From assembly GCA_015259125.1 (NCBI GenBank), contig JABZGR010000042.1:1-13058 (forward strand): a stretch of DNA of 13,058 nt, in the 5' to 3' direction. Positions within the stretch are counted from its first letter, which is position 1. Each line of letters opens with the position of its first letter. Source of the DNA: Alloprevotella tannerae (GTDB taxonomy: Bacteria > Bacteroidota > Bacteroidia > Bacteroidales > Bacteroidaceae). Positions 5,516-13,058 of the stretch are shown piece by piece. The translations under genes were made by a program, and so were the position numbers. The notes below the pieces were generated by a model. The model made no database searches and was not told where the DNA came from. It saw nothing but the letters and a program-made list of their open reading frames with translations.

Positions 5516-7918
5516 ATGCAAAAGAAAGTACTTGGAATTCTTTGGACAACATATGGTTGTATCGTATTACTTATCATTGGTGCAACTTTTGGTATAGAGA
5601 GAGGATGGATAGGATATATGCCTCCTCTAGATGAATTGCAGAATCCAATTGATAAATATGCCTCACAAGTTTTTTCTGCTGATGGAAAAATCTTAGGTAC
5701 TTGGTCGCAGAATGAAAATAGAATTTTTACAGACTATGATAGTATCTCTTCTCACATGTTTGACGCCTTAATAGCTACTGAAGATATTCGCTTTTATCAA
5801 CATAGTGGAATTGATGCAAAAGCTTTTGGGCGTGCTGTCATCAAGCGCGGCTTTCTTGGGCAACGAGCAGCCGGCGGCGGATCTACAATTACACAACAAT
5901 TGGCTAAACAGTTATATTCAAAACGTGCCCATAGTACCCTGGGCCGTCTTCTTCAAAAGCCAATAGAATGGGTTATAGCTGTAGAATTAGAACGTCATTT
6001 TACTAAGAAGGAAATTCTTACTCTTTATCTTAATTACTTTGATTTCCTACATAATGCGGTTGGAATAAAAACAGCAGCAAAGGTATATTTTCAAAAAACA
6101 CCACGACAGTTGACAATATCAGAAGCCTCTATGCTGGTTGGCATGTGTAAAAATCCGTCTTATTATAATCCTATCACTGCTCCCGAACGTTGCAAACAAC
6201 GCCGTAATGTTGTGCTTGATCAGATGGTAAAAGGAGGATTTTTGAGTAATTCTGAAGCAATGATTTTAAAAGAAAAACCTCTTGGACTTCATTTTAAACG
6301 AATTGATCACAAAAATGGTCCGGCAGCTTATCTACGTGAGTATCTACGACGTATTCTGATGGCAGATAAACCCAAGAAGGATAATTATGCAGAGTGGCAA
6401 CAAGTGCAATACTATGGAGATTCTTTGTCTTGGGCAAATGACCCCCTTTATGGTTGGTGTAAAAAGAATGTCAAGAGAGATGGGACCAACTATGATATTT
6501 ATACCGATGGACTGAAAATATATACGACTATTGACTCACGTATGCAGCGTTATGCTGAAGAAGCTGCTTATGGACACGTTGCTAAATATTTGCAACCGCT
6601 ATTCTATAAAGAAAAGAAAGGTTCACCTTCTTTCCCTTTTAGCAGTAAATTGTCGCGAAAACAGATTCTGTCAATTTTAGCCCGATCAGAACTGCAAAGT
6701 GATCGTTATCATATGTTGAAGGATGCTGGTGCCTCTGAAGAAGAAATCCGTAAATCTTTTCATACGAAGATCCGTATGAGTGTTTTTTCCTATCATGGAG
6801 TGATTGATACGATGATGACTCCACTTGATTCTATCAGATATTACAAAAGTTTTCTCCGTACAGGACTAGTATCAATAGATCCTGCGAGTGGACAGATAAA
6901 AGCCTATGTTGGTGGATTAAATTATAATTATTTTCAATATGATATGGCTTTTGTCGGACGTCGACAAATTGGTTCGACAATGAAGCCTTTTGTTTACTCT
7001 CTTGCGATGGAGGATGGACTAACACCTAATTATACAATACCTAATGTCATGCGCACCTATATGGTTGCGGGACGCTCTTGGACGCCAAGAAATGGAAGTA
7101 AAGCAAGGTATGGTTCAAGCGTACCTTTGAGTTGGGGATTAGCACAGTCAAACAACTGGGTGACAGCTGGCTTGATGAGTCAAATTGATCCCACGGGGCA
7201 TCGACTGGCTAAGATTTTGAAAGATTATGGGGTCAAGAATCCTAACATTTATCCATCTATTGCCCTCTGTCTTGGCCCTTGCGATGTTACTGTTGGTGAA
7301 CTGGCCGGAGCATACACAGCTTTTGCGAATGGAGGAATTCGAGTCGCCCCATTACTGGTAACGAAAATAGAAGATGCTCAAGGTAATGTTATTGCAGAGT
7401 TCTCTCCAAGAGTTAACGAAGTTATCAGTGAAGAAAGTGCTGATGAAATGATAACTATGCTAAGAGGAGTTGTACAATATGGTACAGCAGGTCGATTAAG
7501 ATACAAGTATAATTTAAATGGGCCAATTGCTGGAAAGACTGGAACTACAAACAATAATTCGGATGGTTGGTTCGTTGGATTAGTGCCACGCTTAGTCACT
7601 GCCTGTTGGGTTGGCGGAGAAGATAGAGATATCCATTTTGATCGAACAAATAGTGGACAAGGAGCTACCGTAGCCCTTCCTATTTGGGCTTATTATATGA
7701 AGAAAATTTATCGAGATCAGTCTTTGGGTTATAAAGAAAATGAAGAGTTTAAGAAATCTGCGCACCCGAAAGTCTCTCCAACGCCAAGTGTCCAAAGCAA
7801 TAGTATGGTAGAGGACGAAGAGGCTCCAGATGCAGAATCTCAGCCACAACGGAGCACGGAGGCATCTCCTCCCAAGCGGCCTACTAATCAACCTAGAAGT
7901 GAAAGCCTATTTGAATAG
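5516..7918 (+). CDS. mrcA: Class A penicillin-binding protein (PBP1A-type, bifunctional)
   Basis: Polymerises lipid II into glycan strands and cross-links them by transpeptidation at the inner membrane, facing the periplasm. From ATG 5516 it has 800 residues. A single membrane anchor is at about 5-26 (ILWTTYGCIVLLIIGATFGI). The GT51 glycosyltransferase domain follows, with EDIRFYQHSG at 89-98 (catalytic Glu 89), GGSTITQQLAKQLYSK from about 121, and the RLLQKPIEWVIAVELE segment. The transpeptidase domain has STMK with nucleophile Ser 487, SNN at 545-547 and KTGT at 674-677, so all catalytic motifs are present. The C-terminus is a disordered Pro/Ser/Glu-rich tail. A TTG 16 codons upstream is in frame but overlaps the promoter. 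kdsB follows after 65 bases, so both envelope genes may be co-transcribed. The family is certain; mrcA is the closest conventional name. Confidence 0.93.
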   Translation: MQKKVLGILWTTYGCIVLLIIGATFGIERGWIGYMPPLDELQNPIDKYASQVFSADGKILGTWSQNENRIFTDYDSISSHMFDALIATEDIRFYQHSGIDAKAFGRAVIKRGFLGQRAAGGGSTITQQLAKQLYSKRAHSTLGRLLQKPIEWVIAVELERHFTKKEILTLYLNYFDFLHNAVGIKTAAKVYFQKTPRQLTISEASMLVGMCKNPSYYNPITAPERCKQRRNVVLDQMVKGGFLSNSEAMILKEKPLGLHFKRIDHKNGPAAYLREYLRRILMADKPKKDNYAEWQQVQYYGDSLSWANDPLYGWCKKNVKRDGTNYDIYTDGLKIYTTIDSRMQRYAEEAAYGHVAKYLQPLFYKEKKGSPSFPFSSKLSRKQILSILARSELQSDRYHMLKDAGASEEEIRKSFHTKIRMSVFSYHGVIDTMMTPLDSIRYYKSFLRTGLVSIDPASGQIKAYVGGLNYNYFQYDMAFVGRRQIGSTMKPFVYSLAMEDGLTPNYTIPNVMRTYMVAGRSWTPRNGSKARYGSSVPLSWGLAQSNNWVTAGLMSQIDPTGHRLAKILKDYGVKNPNIYPSIALCLGPCDVTVGELAGAYTAFANGGIRVAPLLVTKIEDAQGNVIAEFSPRVNEVISEESADEMITMLRGVVQYGTAGRLRYKYNLNGPIAGKTGTTNNNSDGWFVGLVPRLVTACWVGGEDRDIHFDRTNSGQGATVALPIWAYYMKKIYRDQSLGYKENEEFKKSAHPKVSPTPSVQSNSMVEDEEAPDAESQPQRSTEASPPKRPTNQPRSESLFE

Positions 7919-7983
7919 ATTTTGTATGACTCAATGAGGTTACTCCACATAGGCATTTGCCCTAAAGATATAAAAGAAAGAAG

Positions 7984-8751
7984 ATGACAACAAAGAAAGT
8001 AATAGCAATAATACCTGCTCGATATGCGTCAACACGCTTTCCTGGAAAGCCCTTGGCCTTATTGGGGGGAGAGCCTATTATTGAGCGAGTATACAAGCGT
8101 GTTTCTCAAGTAATTGAAGACGTTTATGTCGCCACGGATGATCAACGTATATTTGATGCCGTCGATGCTTTTGGAGGCAAGGTTGTAATGACCTCTACTG
8201 CGCATAAAAGTGGGACAGACAGATGTTGCGAAGCACTCAATAAGATTGCAAACACCACAGATGTTGTCATCAATATCCAAGGCGATGAACCTTTTATTTC
8301 TGCATCTCAATTACAAGCGATTCAGCAATGTTTTGATGATCCATCAACAGATATTGCTACATTGGTGCAGCCTTTTAAAGAAAAAGATTCATTCGCAGCA
8401 TTATCGGATATAAATTCACCTAAAGTTGTCTTAGACAATAATAATTTTGCTTTATACTTTAGTCGCTCAACGATTCCATTTCAAAGGAATATACCCCAAA
8501 CGGAATGGCTAATGCATCACACGTATTACAAACATATTGGCATTTACGCTTTTCGCGCATCGGTTCTTAAAGCTTTAGCACAATTACCCGTCAGTGACTT
8601 AGAGCGTTGTGAATCTCTAGAACAGTTACGCTGGTTACAAGCTGGCTACCGCATAAAGGTAGCGGAAACGCAGATTTCAACTATCGGAATCGATACTCCA
8701 GAAGATTTAAAGCAAGCAGAAACATTTCTTACTCAACACGTCAACAAATGA
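7984..8751 (+). CDS. kdsB: 3-deoxy-manno-octulosonate cytidylyltransferase (CMP-Kdo synthetase)
   Basis: Activates Kdo with CTP to CMP-Kdo in the cytoplasm, the donor for the inner core of lipopolysaccharide. The 255-residue length is normal. Visible motifs are the nucleotide-binding PARYASTRFPGKPL (residues 11-24), VATDD (49-53), TSTAHKSGTDR (70-80) and the metal-site segment NIQGDEP (97-103). Later family landmarks such as FSRSTIPF and HIGIYAFR are also present. It begins 65 bases after the penicillin-binding protein gene. Its TGA overlaps the ATG of the MORN gene (ATGA, 8748-8751), so the two are very likely translated from one message. Confidence 0.95.
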   Translation: MTTKKVIAIIPARYASTRFPGKPLALLGGEPIIERVYKRVSQVIEDVYVATDDQRIFDAVDAFGGKVVMTSTAHKSGTDRCCEALNKIANTTDVVINIQGDEPFISASQLQAIQQCFDDPSTDIATLVQPFKEKDSFAALSDINSPKVVLDNNNFALYFSRSTIPFQRNIPQTEWLMHHTYYKHIGIYAFRASVLKALAQLPVSDLERCESLEQLRWLQAGYRIKVAETQISTIGIDTPEDLKQAETFLTQHVNK

Positions 8752-9860
8752 AACGATATAATTTTTTCCTTTTGGCACTATTCGCCGCCTTTTCTGTCTT
8801 TTCTTATGCTCAGAAAATTGTTGTAGGTACATATACATTCAAAGATAGCGCTGTTTATACTGGAGATCTTTTCAATGGTAAGCCTAATGGGAGAGGACGC
8901 ACTGTATTTAAAAATGGTGATATCTATGAAGGCGACTACTTTAAGACAAAACGCGAAGGAGAGGGGACAATGACTTATGCTAGCGGAGAAAGGTATGAGG
9001 GACAATGGTTTCAAGATCAACAGCACGGCCGTGGAACTTATTATGCTCTAAACAATAATCGCTACGAAGGCTTGTGGTATAGAAATGCCAAAGAGGGAGA
9101 AGGCACCATGTACTATTATAATGGTGACATCTATAAAGGTGCTTGGAAGAATGATATGCGTAATGGTAAGGGTACTTATACTTACAAGAGTGGCGCATTT
9201 TACAAAGGTGAATGGCTTGATGATAAGAAATCGGGACAGGGAGTTTTTGATTGGAAAGATGGTTCCAAGTATGATGGCGCTTGGAGCAACAATTATAGAA
9301 ATGGCAAAGGCACATTCTTTTATCTTAATGGAGATTGCTATATTGGCGATTGGAAGGATGATGTTCAAGACGGAAAGGGTATCTACAAGTTTAAGAATGG
9401 TGATCTTTATGAAGGGCAATATTTGCAGGGTGAACGCACTGGTGAAGGCATATTTACCTATGCCAACGGAGACCGGTATGTTGGTCACTTCTTGAATGGT
9501 GAACAAAGCGGACAAGGTACTTATACATGGAAAGGAACAGCGACATACACCGGACAATGGAAAAATAATAAAAGAAACGGCCAAGGTACTTACAAACGAA
9601 AAGATGATTATGAGTATCAAGGTGGTTGGAAAGACAACCAAATGGATGGTGAGGGCGTTCTAAGAATGGCCAATGGCGAGAAGTATCGTGGTATGTTTAG
9701 AGCAAACAAGAAGAATGGAAAAGCGACAGTTGTTCATGCAGATGGCTCTCGCTTTGATGGAACATTCAAAGATGATGTAAAAGATGGGGCTTTTATAGAA
9801 TATGATCGCAATGGCAATGTTGTCAGAAAAGGAAAGTACGTAAACGGGCAGCTACAATAG
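8748..9860 (+). CDS. Secreted MORN-repeat protein, 14 repeats
   Basis: 370 residues. Residues 1-22 are a signal peptide ending in SYAQ. After a 14-residue linker, residues 37-358 consist of exactly 14 consecutive 23-residue MORN repeats of the form Y-x-G-x-W/Y/F-...-G-x-G-x-...-x-N/D-G-D/x, with a 12-residue partial repeat at the end (VRKGKYVNGQLQ). Repeat 3 has NNN in place of the final G, and repeat 14 is the most diverged. MORN repeats form an extended beta-hairpin rod and often mediate protein or membrane contact; no catalytic domain is present. Translation is probably coupled to kdsB through the ATGA overlap. An export signal plus the kdsB/PBP neighbourhood suggests an envelope scaffold or surface role, which is inference. 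The long antisense frames over this gene arise from the repeat pattern. Confidence 0.85.
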   Translation: MKRYNFFLLALFAAFSVFSYAQKIVVGTYTFKDSAVYTGDLFNGKPNGRGRTVFKNGDIYEGDYFKTKREGEGTMTYASGERYEGQWFQDQQHGRGTYYALNNNRYEGLWYRNAKEGEGTMYYYNGDIYKGAWKNDMRNGKGTYTYKSGAFYKGEWLDDKKSGQGVFDWKDGSKYDGAWSNNYRNGKGTFFYLNGDCYIGDWKDDVQDGKGIYKFKNGDLYEGQYLQGERTGEGIFTYANGDRYVGHFLNGEQSGQGTYTWKGTATYTGQWKNNKRNGQGTYKRKDDYEYQGGWKDNQMDGEGVLRMANGEKYRGMFRANKKNGKATVVHADGSRFDGTFKDDVKDGAFIEYDRNGNVVRKGKYVNGQLQ

Positions 9861-9937
9861 GGAAGTTCAATCGTATTTCTCTTTTACGAGACACCACTAT
9901 AAACTAAACTGACAGTATAATTAGAACGAGATAAATC

Positions 9938-11983
9938 ATGGTAAGCACGAAAAATAGAGAAGAGCAGCCTTTGATGCTGGATATAGTAAAGCATGATCCC
10001 TGGTTAGCGCCTTTTTCCGATGCCATACAAGGGCGTTACGCGCACGTCATTTCTAAATGCAATGAATTGACGGATAATCAGAAAATAACTTTGAGTGATT
10101 TTGCTGATGGGCATCTTTATTTCGGACTACATAAGAGTAAAACAAATTGGGTCTTTAGAGAATGGGCCCCAAATGCCACATCTATTTTTCTGATCGGTGA
10201 TTTTAATGATTGGAAAGAAACAGATGATTACAAGTTGATTCCGCTTGGAGATTCTGGTAATTGGGAAGTAACCCTACCACTTGAAGCGTTGAAGCATGGT
10301 GACCTATATAAGATGAAAGTATATTGGGAGGGGGGTGTCGGAGAACGCATTCCTGCCTGGTGTCAACGCGTAGTTCAAGATCCTACCACTATGATCTTCA
10401 GCGCACAAGTCTGGGATCCCAAAGATATCTATACGTTTTCTATTGAACATTTCAAACCATCTAAGCAACCACTCTTTATTTATGAATGCCATATCGGAAT
10501 GGCTGAAGATGAAGAGGGGGTAGGGACTTATGAAGAGTTTAGAATCAAAGTTTTACCTCGCATTGCGGCTGATGGATACAATTGCATTCAGATCATGGCG
10601 ATCCAAGAACATCCATATTATGGAAGTTTTGGATATCACGTCTCTTCATTTTTCGCACCTTCAAGTCGCTTTGGCACGCCCGAAGATTTAAAACGTCTGA
10701 TCGATGATGCGCATAGTAGAGGGCTAAGAGTTATTATGGACCTTGTGCAGAGCCATGCCGTAAAAAATGAAGTTGAAGGATTGGGTAATTTGTGCGGAGA
10801 TCCAAACCAGTTCTTTTATCCTGGCTCTAGACATACGCATCCGGCGTGGGATAGCCTTTGTTTTGACTATGGTAAGAATGAAGTTATTCATTTTCTCTTA
10901 TCCAATTGTAAATACTGGCTGACAGAATATAAGTTTGATGGTTTCAGATTTGATGGTGTCACCTCAATGCTCTATTATGATCATGGTTTAGGTGCAGCAT
11001 TTACCAACTATAGTGACTATTATAATGGCCATCAAGACGACAATGCTATTGCTTATTTGACTTTAGCCAACCTTTTAATTCACGAAGTAAATCCTGTTGC
11101 CATTACTATAGCTGAAGAAGTTTCTGGTATGCCGGGGCTTGCCGCTCCGTTTACATCCGGCGGTTATGATTTTGATTACCGCTTGGCTATGAATATCCCT
11201 GATTTCTGGATCAAGTTGATCAAAGAAGAGCGCGATGAAAATTGGAGGCCAAGTAGCATATTGTGGGAATTGACAAACAGAAGAACTGATGAGCGTAGCA
11301 TTTCTTATTGCGAAAGTCACGACCAAGCCTTAGTTGGCGATAAGACAATTATTTTCCGTTTGATTGATGCTGATATGTATTGGCATTTCAAGAAGGGAGA
11401 TGAAAACGGAACAGTGGAGCGTGGTATTGCCCTACATAAAATGATCCGCTTAGTGACAGCTTCTACTATCAATGGTGGCTATCTTAACTTTATGGGTAAC
11501 GAGTTTGGCCATCCGGAATGGATCGACTTCCCACGTGAAGGTAACGGCTGGAGTTATAAGTACGCTCGCCGACAATGGAATTTGGTAGATAATAAGGAGC
11601 TACTTTATCATTATTTGGGCGAATTTGATACCGCTATGTTGGCAACGCTTAAATCTGTTGACGACTTCACGGCTTTGCCTATTAATGAAATATGGCATGA
11701 CGATGAAGATCAAGTTTTGGCGTACCAGCGTGGAGACTTAATTTTTATTTTCAATTGGAGTCCTACGAAAAGTTATATGGACTATGGCTTCCGCGTAAAA
11801 CAAGGTGCTTATGATGTTATCCTTAATACAGATGCTAAATCTTTTGGTGGTTTTGGCTTTGCTGATGATAGCGTAGCTCATCTTACAAATTTTGATCCTC
11901 TGTTGTATCGCGAAGGGAAAGGCTGGTTGAAACTATACATTCCAGCTCGTAGTGCTGTTGTGCTTAAAAGGCGAGAAGAATAA
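9938..11983 (+). CDS. glgB: 1,4-alpha-glucan branching enzyme, eukaryote-like type
   Basis: Makes alpha-1,6 branches in glycogen by cutting and re-attaching alpha-1,4 chains, in the cytoplasm. The 681-residue protein has an N-terminal CBM48 domain (about 62-160, with WVFREWAPNATSIFLIGDFN) and a GH13 barrel. The nucleophile is Asp 339 in FRFDGVTSM, the acid/base Glu 393 in IAEEVSGMPG, and the third acid is near residue 462 in ESHDQ. Later segments such as NEFGHPEWIDFPREGNGWSYKYARRQWNL closely resemble animal and fungal branching enzymes (GH13_8) and differ from the E. coli-like GlgB (GH13_9). This type is known in Bacteroidetes. No glycogen synthase or ADP-glucose synthesis gene is next to it here. 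A 77-base gap with no clear promoter separates it from the MORN gene. Confidence 0.93.
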   Translation: MVSTKNREEQPLMLDIVKHDPWLAPFSDAIQGRYAHVISKCNELTDNQKITLSDFADGHLYFGLHKSKTNWVFREWAPNATSIFLIGDFNDWKETDDYKLIPLGDSGNWEVTLPLEALKHGDLYKMKVYWEGGVGERIPAWCQRVVQDPTTMIFSAQVWDPKDIYTFSIEHFKPSKQPLFIYECHIGMAEDEEGVGTYEEFRIKVLPRIAADGYNCIQIMAIQEHPYYGSFGYHVSSFFAPSSRFGTPEDLKRLIDDAHSRGLRVIMDLVQSHAVKNEVEGLGNLCGDPNQFFYPGSRHTHPAWDSLCFDYGKNEVIHFLLSNCKYWLTEYKFDGFRFDGVTSMLYYDHGLGAAFTNYSDYYNGHQDDNAIAYLTLANLLIHEVNPVAITIAEEVSGMPGLAAPFTSGGYDFDYRLAMNIPDFWIKLIKEERDENWRPSSILWELTNRRTDERSISYCESHDQALVGDKTIIFRLIDADMYWHFKKGDENGTVERGIALHKMIRLVTASTINGGYLNFMGNEFGHPEWIDFPREGNGWSYKYARRQWNLVDNKELLYHYLGEFDTAMLATLKSVDDFTALPINEIWHDDEDQVLAYQRGDLIFIFNWSPTKSYMDYGFRVKQGAYDVILNTDAKSFGGFGFADDSVAHLTNFDPLLYREGKGWLKLYIPARSAVVLKRREE

Positions 11984-12034
11984 TTTATCCACTGTCTACT
12001 CAGCTTCGTCATTCAGAAGTAGATAACACAAATA

Positions 12035-12080
12035 AGAGCCTTTGATATCAGATAAGACGACTTCAGGGACTCTTTTTTTT
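12035..12080 (+). terminator. Probable glgB terminator
   Basis: AGAGCCT (12035-12041) can pair with AGG...CTCT (12065-12073) with a two-base bulge, and is followed by a run of eight T (12073-12080). It lies about 50 bases after the glgB stop. The stem is short and the loop long, so the structure is only moderately convincing; the T-tract is clear. Confidence 0.45.
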
Positions 12081-12081
12081 G

Positions 12082-12163
12082 TACCATCGTGAAAGTACAA
12101 GTTTACCATCGTGAGAACAACTTTGCACGATTACGGAGGGAGAATCGTACACTAACGATGGTA
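12082..12163. repeat. Inverted-repeat element, copy B of the TACCATCGTG family
   Basis: Two direct 22-base units, each starting TACCATCGTGA (12082-12103 and 12104-12125), are followed by an inverted unit that ends ACTAACGATGGTA (to 12163). The outer arms GTACCATCGT (12081-12090) and ACGATGGTAC (12155-12164) are a perfect 10-bp inverted repeat. The units share TACCATCGTG and a following GTACAA-like core with copy A at 468-527. The element sits directly behind a T-tract after glgB, as copy A sits in front of a T-tract before hpt. Confidence 0.75.
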
Positions 12164-12236
12164 CAGATTTTAATTTGACTTTACAGAATTATTGCATTGT
12201 AGGTGGTTTATCAAAAGCGGTCATTAATCACCTGAA

Positions 12237-12250
12237 GAGACCTTTGCACA
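12237..12250. mobile_element. Probable left end of the insertion sequence
   Basis: GAGACCTTTGCACA resembles the GAGACCTTTG-type terminal repeats that I associate with Bacteroidales IS elements, and its first 10 bases match both arms of the 5280-5347 element. The transposase remnant starts about 260 bases downstream, which is a long leader for such an IS, so the assignment to the same element is inferred. The right end would lie beyond the window. Confidence 0.4.
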
Positions 12251-12451
12251 ATAAATCAGTCTATTTTACCACTTGTCCTATTGCATATTAGCATATTATT
12301 TCGTATATTAACGTGAGTTCGACGAATTATAAGAATCTATAAATTTGGTGATTAGCGAAACTTGTTGTAACTTTAAGGTGTTACTATATAAATAGTCCTC
12401 CCTTATAAACCTGATATTCTGCTGATTCATAGTACATTATCCTGTAAATTG

Positions 12452-12483
12452 TTTGTTTACATCTACAAGTTTTTGTACCTTTA
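12452..12483 (+). promoter_or_regulatory. Promoter of the transposase gene
   Basis: TTTG (12452-12455), 20 bases, then TACCTTTA (12476-12483, one mismatch to TAnnTTTG). Transcription would start near 12490, about 17 bases before the ATG at 12507. The promoter appears intact although the gene behind it is broken. Confidence 0.6.
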
Positions 12484-12506
12484 CATTATAATTCTTGCAG
12501 ATATTT

Positions 12507-13058
12507 ATGCTTAAACGTACATCCAAACAGCTCTCTTTGTTCTCTTCTTTAGAGGACATGCTTAGCCATGAACATCCCCTTTTCCAACTTAGTAATAAGA
12601 TTAATTGGGAATGTTTTGAAAATGCTTTTTCTCCTTTGTATTGCAGCACTAATGGTCGCCCTGCTCATCCAATTCGCTTGATGTGTGGTCTTTTAATTTT
12701 AAAACATTTGCGTAATGTGTCAGATGAAATGGTGGTTTTTCAATGGAGTGAGAATGCTTACTACCAATACTTCTGTGGTGGACTTGAATTTATGCCCAAA
12801 CAACCCTGTGACGCTTCCGAGTTAGTTCACTTCAGAAATCGTATAGGTGAGGAAGGTATGGAGTTAATATTAGCAGAAAGTATCCGCGTTAATACCGACC
12901 ATGATAACGAAGATCATTTTGATACGGCTTTCATTGATTCTACCGTTCAGGAGAAGAATATAACCTATCCTACAGATGCGAAGTAGCATAAACAGATAAT
13001 CAAAATATTGCTGTCCGATAAAAGTTTTTTGATCGATACGCCGTTCTTTTGGAGAGGG
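12507..13058 (+). pseudogene. IS5-like transposase, interrupted and cut by the window edge
   Basis: From ATG 12507 the frame reads 159 residues (MLKRTSKQLSLF...) to a TAG at 12984-12986. The N-terminal DUF772/InsH-type domain is clear (GRPAHPIRLMCGLLILKHLRNVSDE, then WSENAYYQYFCG and an ASELVHFRNRIGEEG segment). The first catalytic Asp of the DDE triad is in the typical FIDSTVQEKNITYPTDAK block. The family normally continues TDAK-Leu-His-Lys, and here the Leu codon is TAG, followed in frame by HKQIIK. Beyond that the recognisable residues (IRRSFGE) lie in another frame, which also has a TGA. So there is a nonsense mutation plus at least one frameshift, and the second Asp and Glu are not reached in frame. 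A TTG four codons upstream (12495) is a weaker start. The element is probably dead unless supplied in trans. Confidence 0.7.

Larger units (their letters stand above)
11984..12506. other. 523-bp non-coding region between glgB and the transposase remnant
   Basis: No gene is supported. In order it holds a probable glgB terminator (12035-12080), repeat copy B (12082-12163), a small hairpin (AGGTGGTTTA 12201-12210 with TTAATCACCT 12224-12233), a probable IS end (12237-12250), and the transposase promoter (12452-12483). The stretch 12251-12450 is AT-rich with a short TTCGACGAA palindrome at 12318-12326 and nothing else I can name. Confidence 0.55.

Noticed and set aside
9048..9641. 197-residue antisense open frame over the MORN gene
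   Set aside because: The regular 69-base period of the MORN array suppresses stops on the other strand. The Ile/Ser/Phe/Thr-rich product mirrors the repeat and has no promoter or family features.
9870..9895. Hairpin TCGTA...TACGA between the MORN gene and glgB as a terminator
   Set aside because: The stem is only five base pairs and has no T-tract after it, so it does not stand out from chance.
784..11983. A defence, phage or other novel multi-gene system
   Set aside because: All long genes in this span except two are recognisable housekeeping genes, and the two unusual ones (HhH-barrel and MORN proteins) are not linked to each other or to nucleases, ATPases or phage genes.

Overview
The window reads as a stretch of chromosome from a member of the Bacteroidales. 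A Porphyromonas- or Prevotella-like organism is a reasonable guess, but the exact genus cannot be settled from the sequence. The reasons are: several promoters of the Bacteroidetes type (TTTG, about 19-20 bases, then TAnnTTTG) instead of the sigma-70 type; no strong Shine-Dalgarno sequences; an hpt-adk-obgE cluster; a branching enzyme of the eukaryote-like type found in Bacteroidetes; and secreted proteins whose signal peptides end in ...AQ. Base composition is moderately AT-rich throughout the coding part, and no block stands out as recently acquired apart from the insertion sequence at the right edge.

Layout. (1) 1-257, minus strand: the first 85 codons of a gene that leaves the window, made almost entirely of a 7-residue Tyr-Asn-Asn-Gly-Gln-Pro-Gln repeat, with a well-formed promoter at 283-313. 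(2) 258-783: a divergent non-coding gap holding a roughly 60-bp inverted-repeat element followed by a T-tract, then the hpt promoter. (3) 784-3124: hpt, adk and obgE, co-oriented and closely spaced (purine salvage, adenylate balance, ribosome-associated GTPase), ended by a strong terminator-like hairpin at 3151-3190. (4) 3195-5207: a secreted protein with an N-terminal helix-hairpin-helix domain and a long outer-membrane-barrel-like remainder. (5) 5208-5515: a gap with a 68-bp, 17-bp-arm inverted repeat that looks like a miniature transposable element, then the promoter of the next gene. (6) 5516-9860: class A penicillin-binding protein, kdsB (LPS Kdo activation) and a secreted 14-repeat MORN protein whose start overlaps the kdsB stop by 4 bases. 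(7) 9938-11983: glgB, glycogen branching enzyme. (8) 11984-13058: glgB terminator, a second copy of the TACCATCGTG repeat element, a probable insertion-sequence end, and a decayed IS5-like transposase running off the window.

How the genes fit together. Most are housekeeping genes: nucleotide metabolism, ribosome assembly, peptidoglycan polymerisation and LPS core synthesis, with glycogen storage next door. The less understood parts are the HhH/barrel protein, the MORN protein, the repeat-rich protein at the left edge, and two families of small repeats in the gaps. I did not find a convincing new multi-gene system. The best leads are the dispersed 22-bp-unit repeat element, the miniature element that shares its end with the IS, and the HhH-barrel protein.
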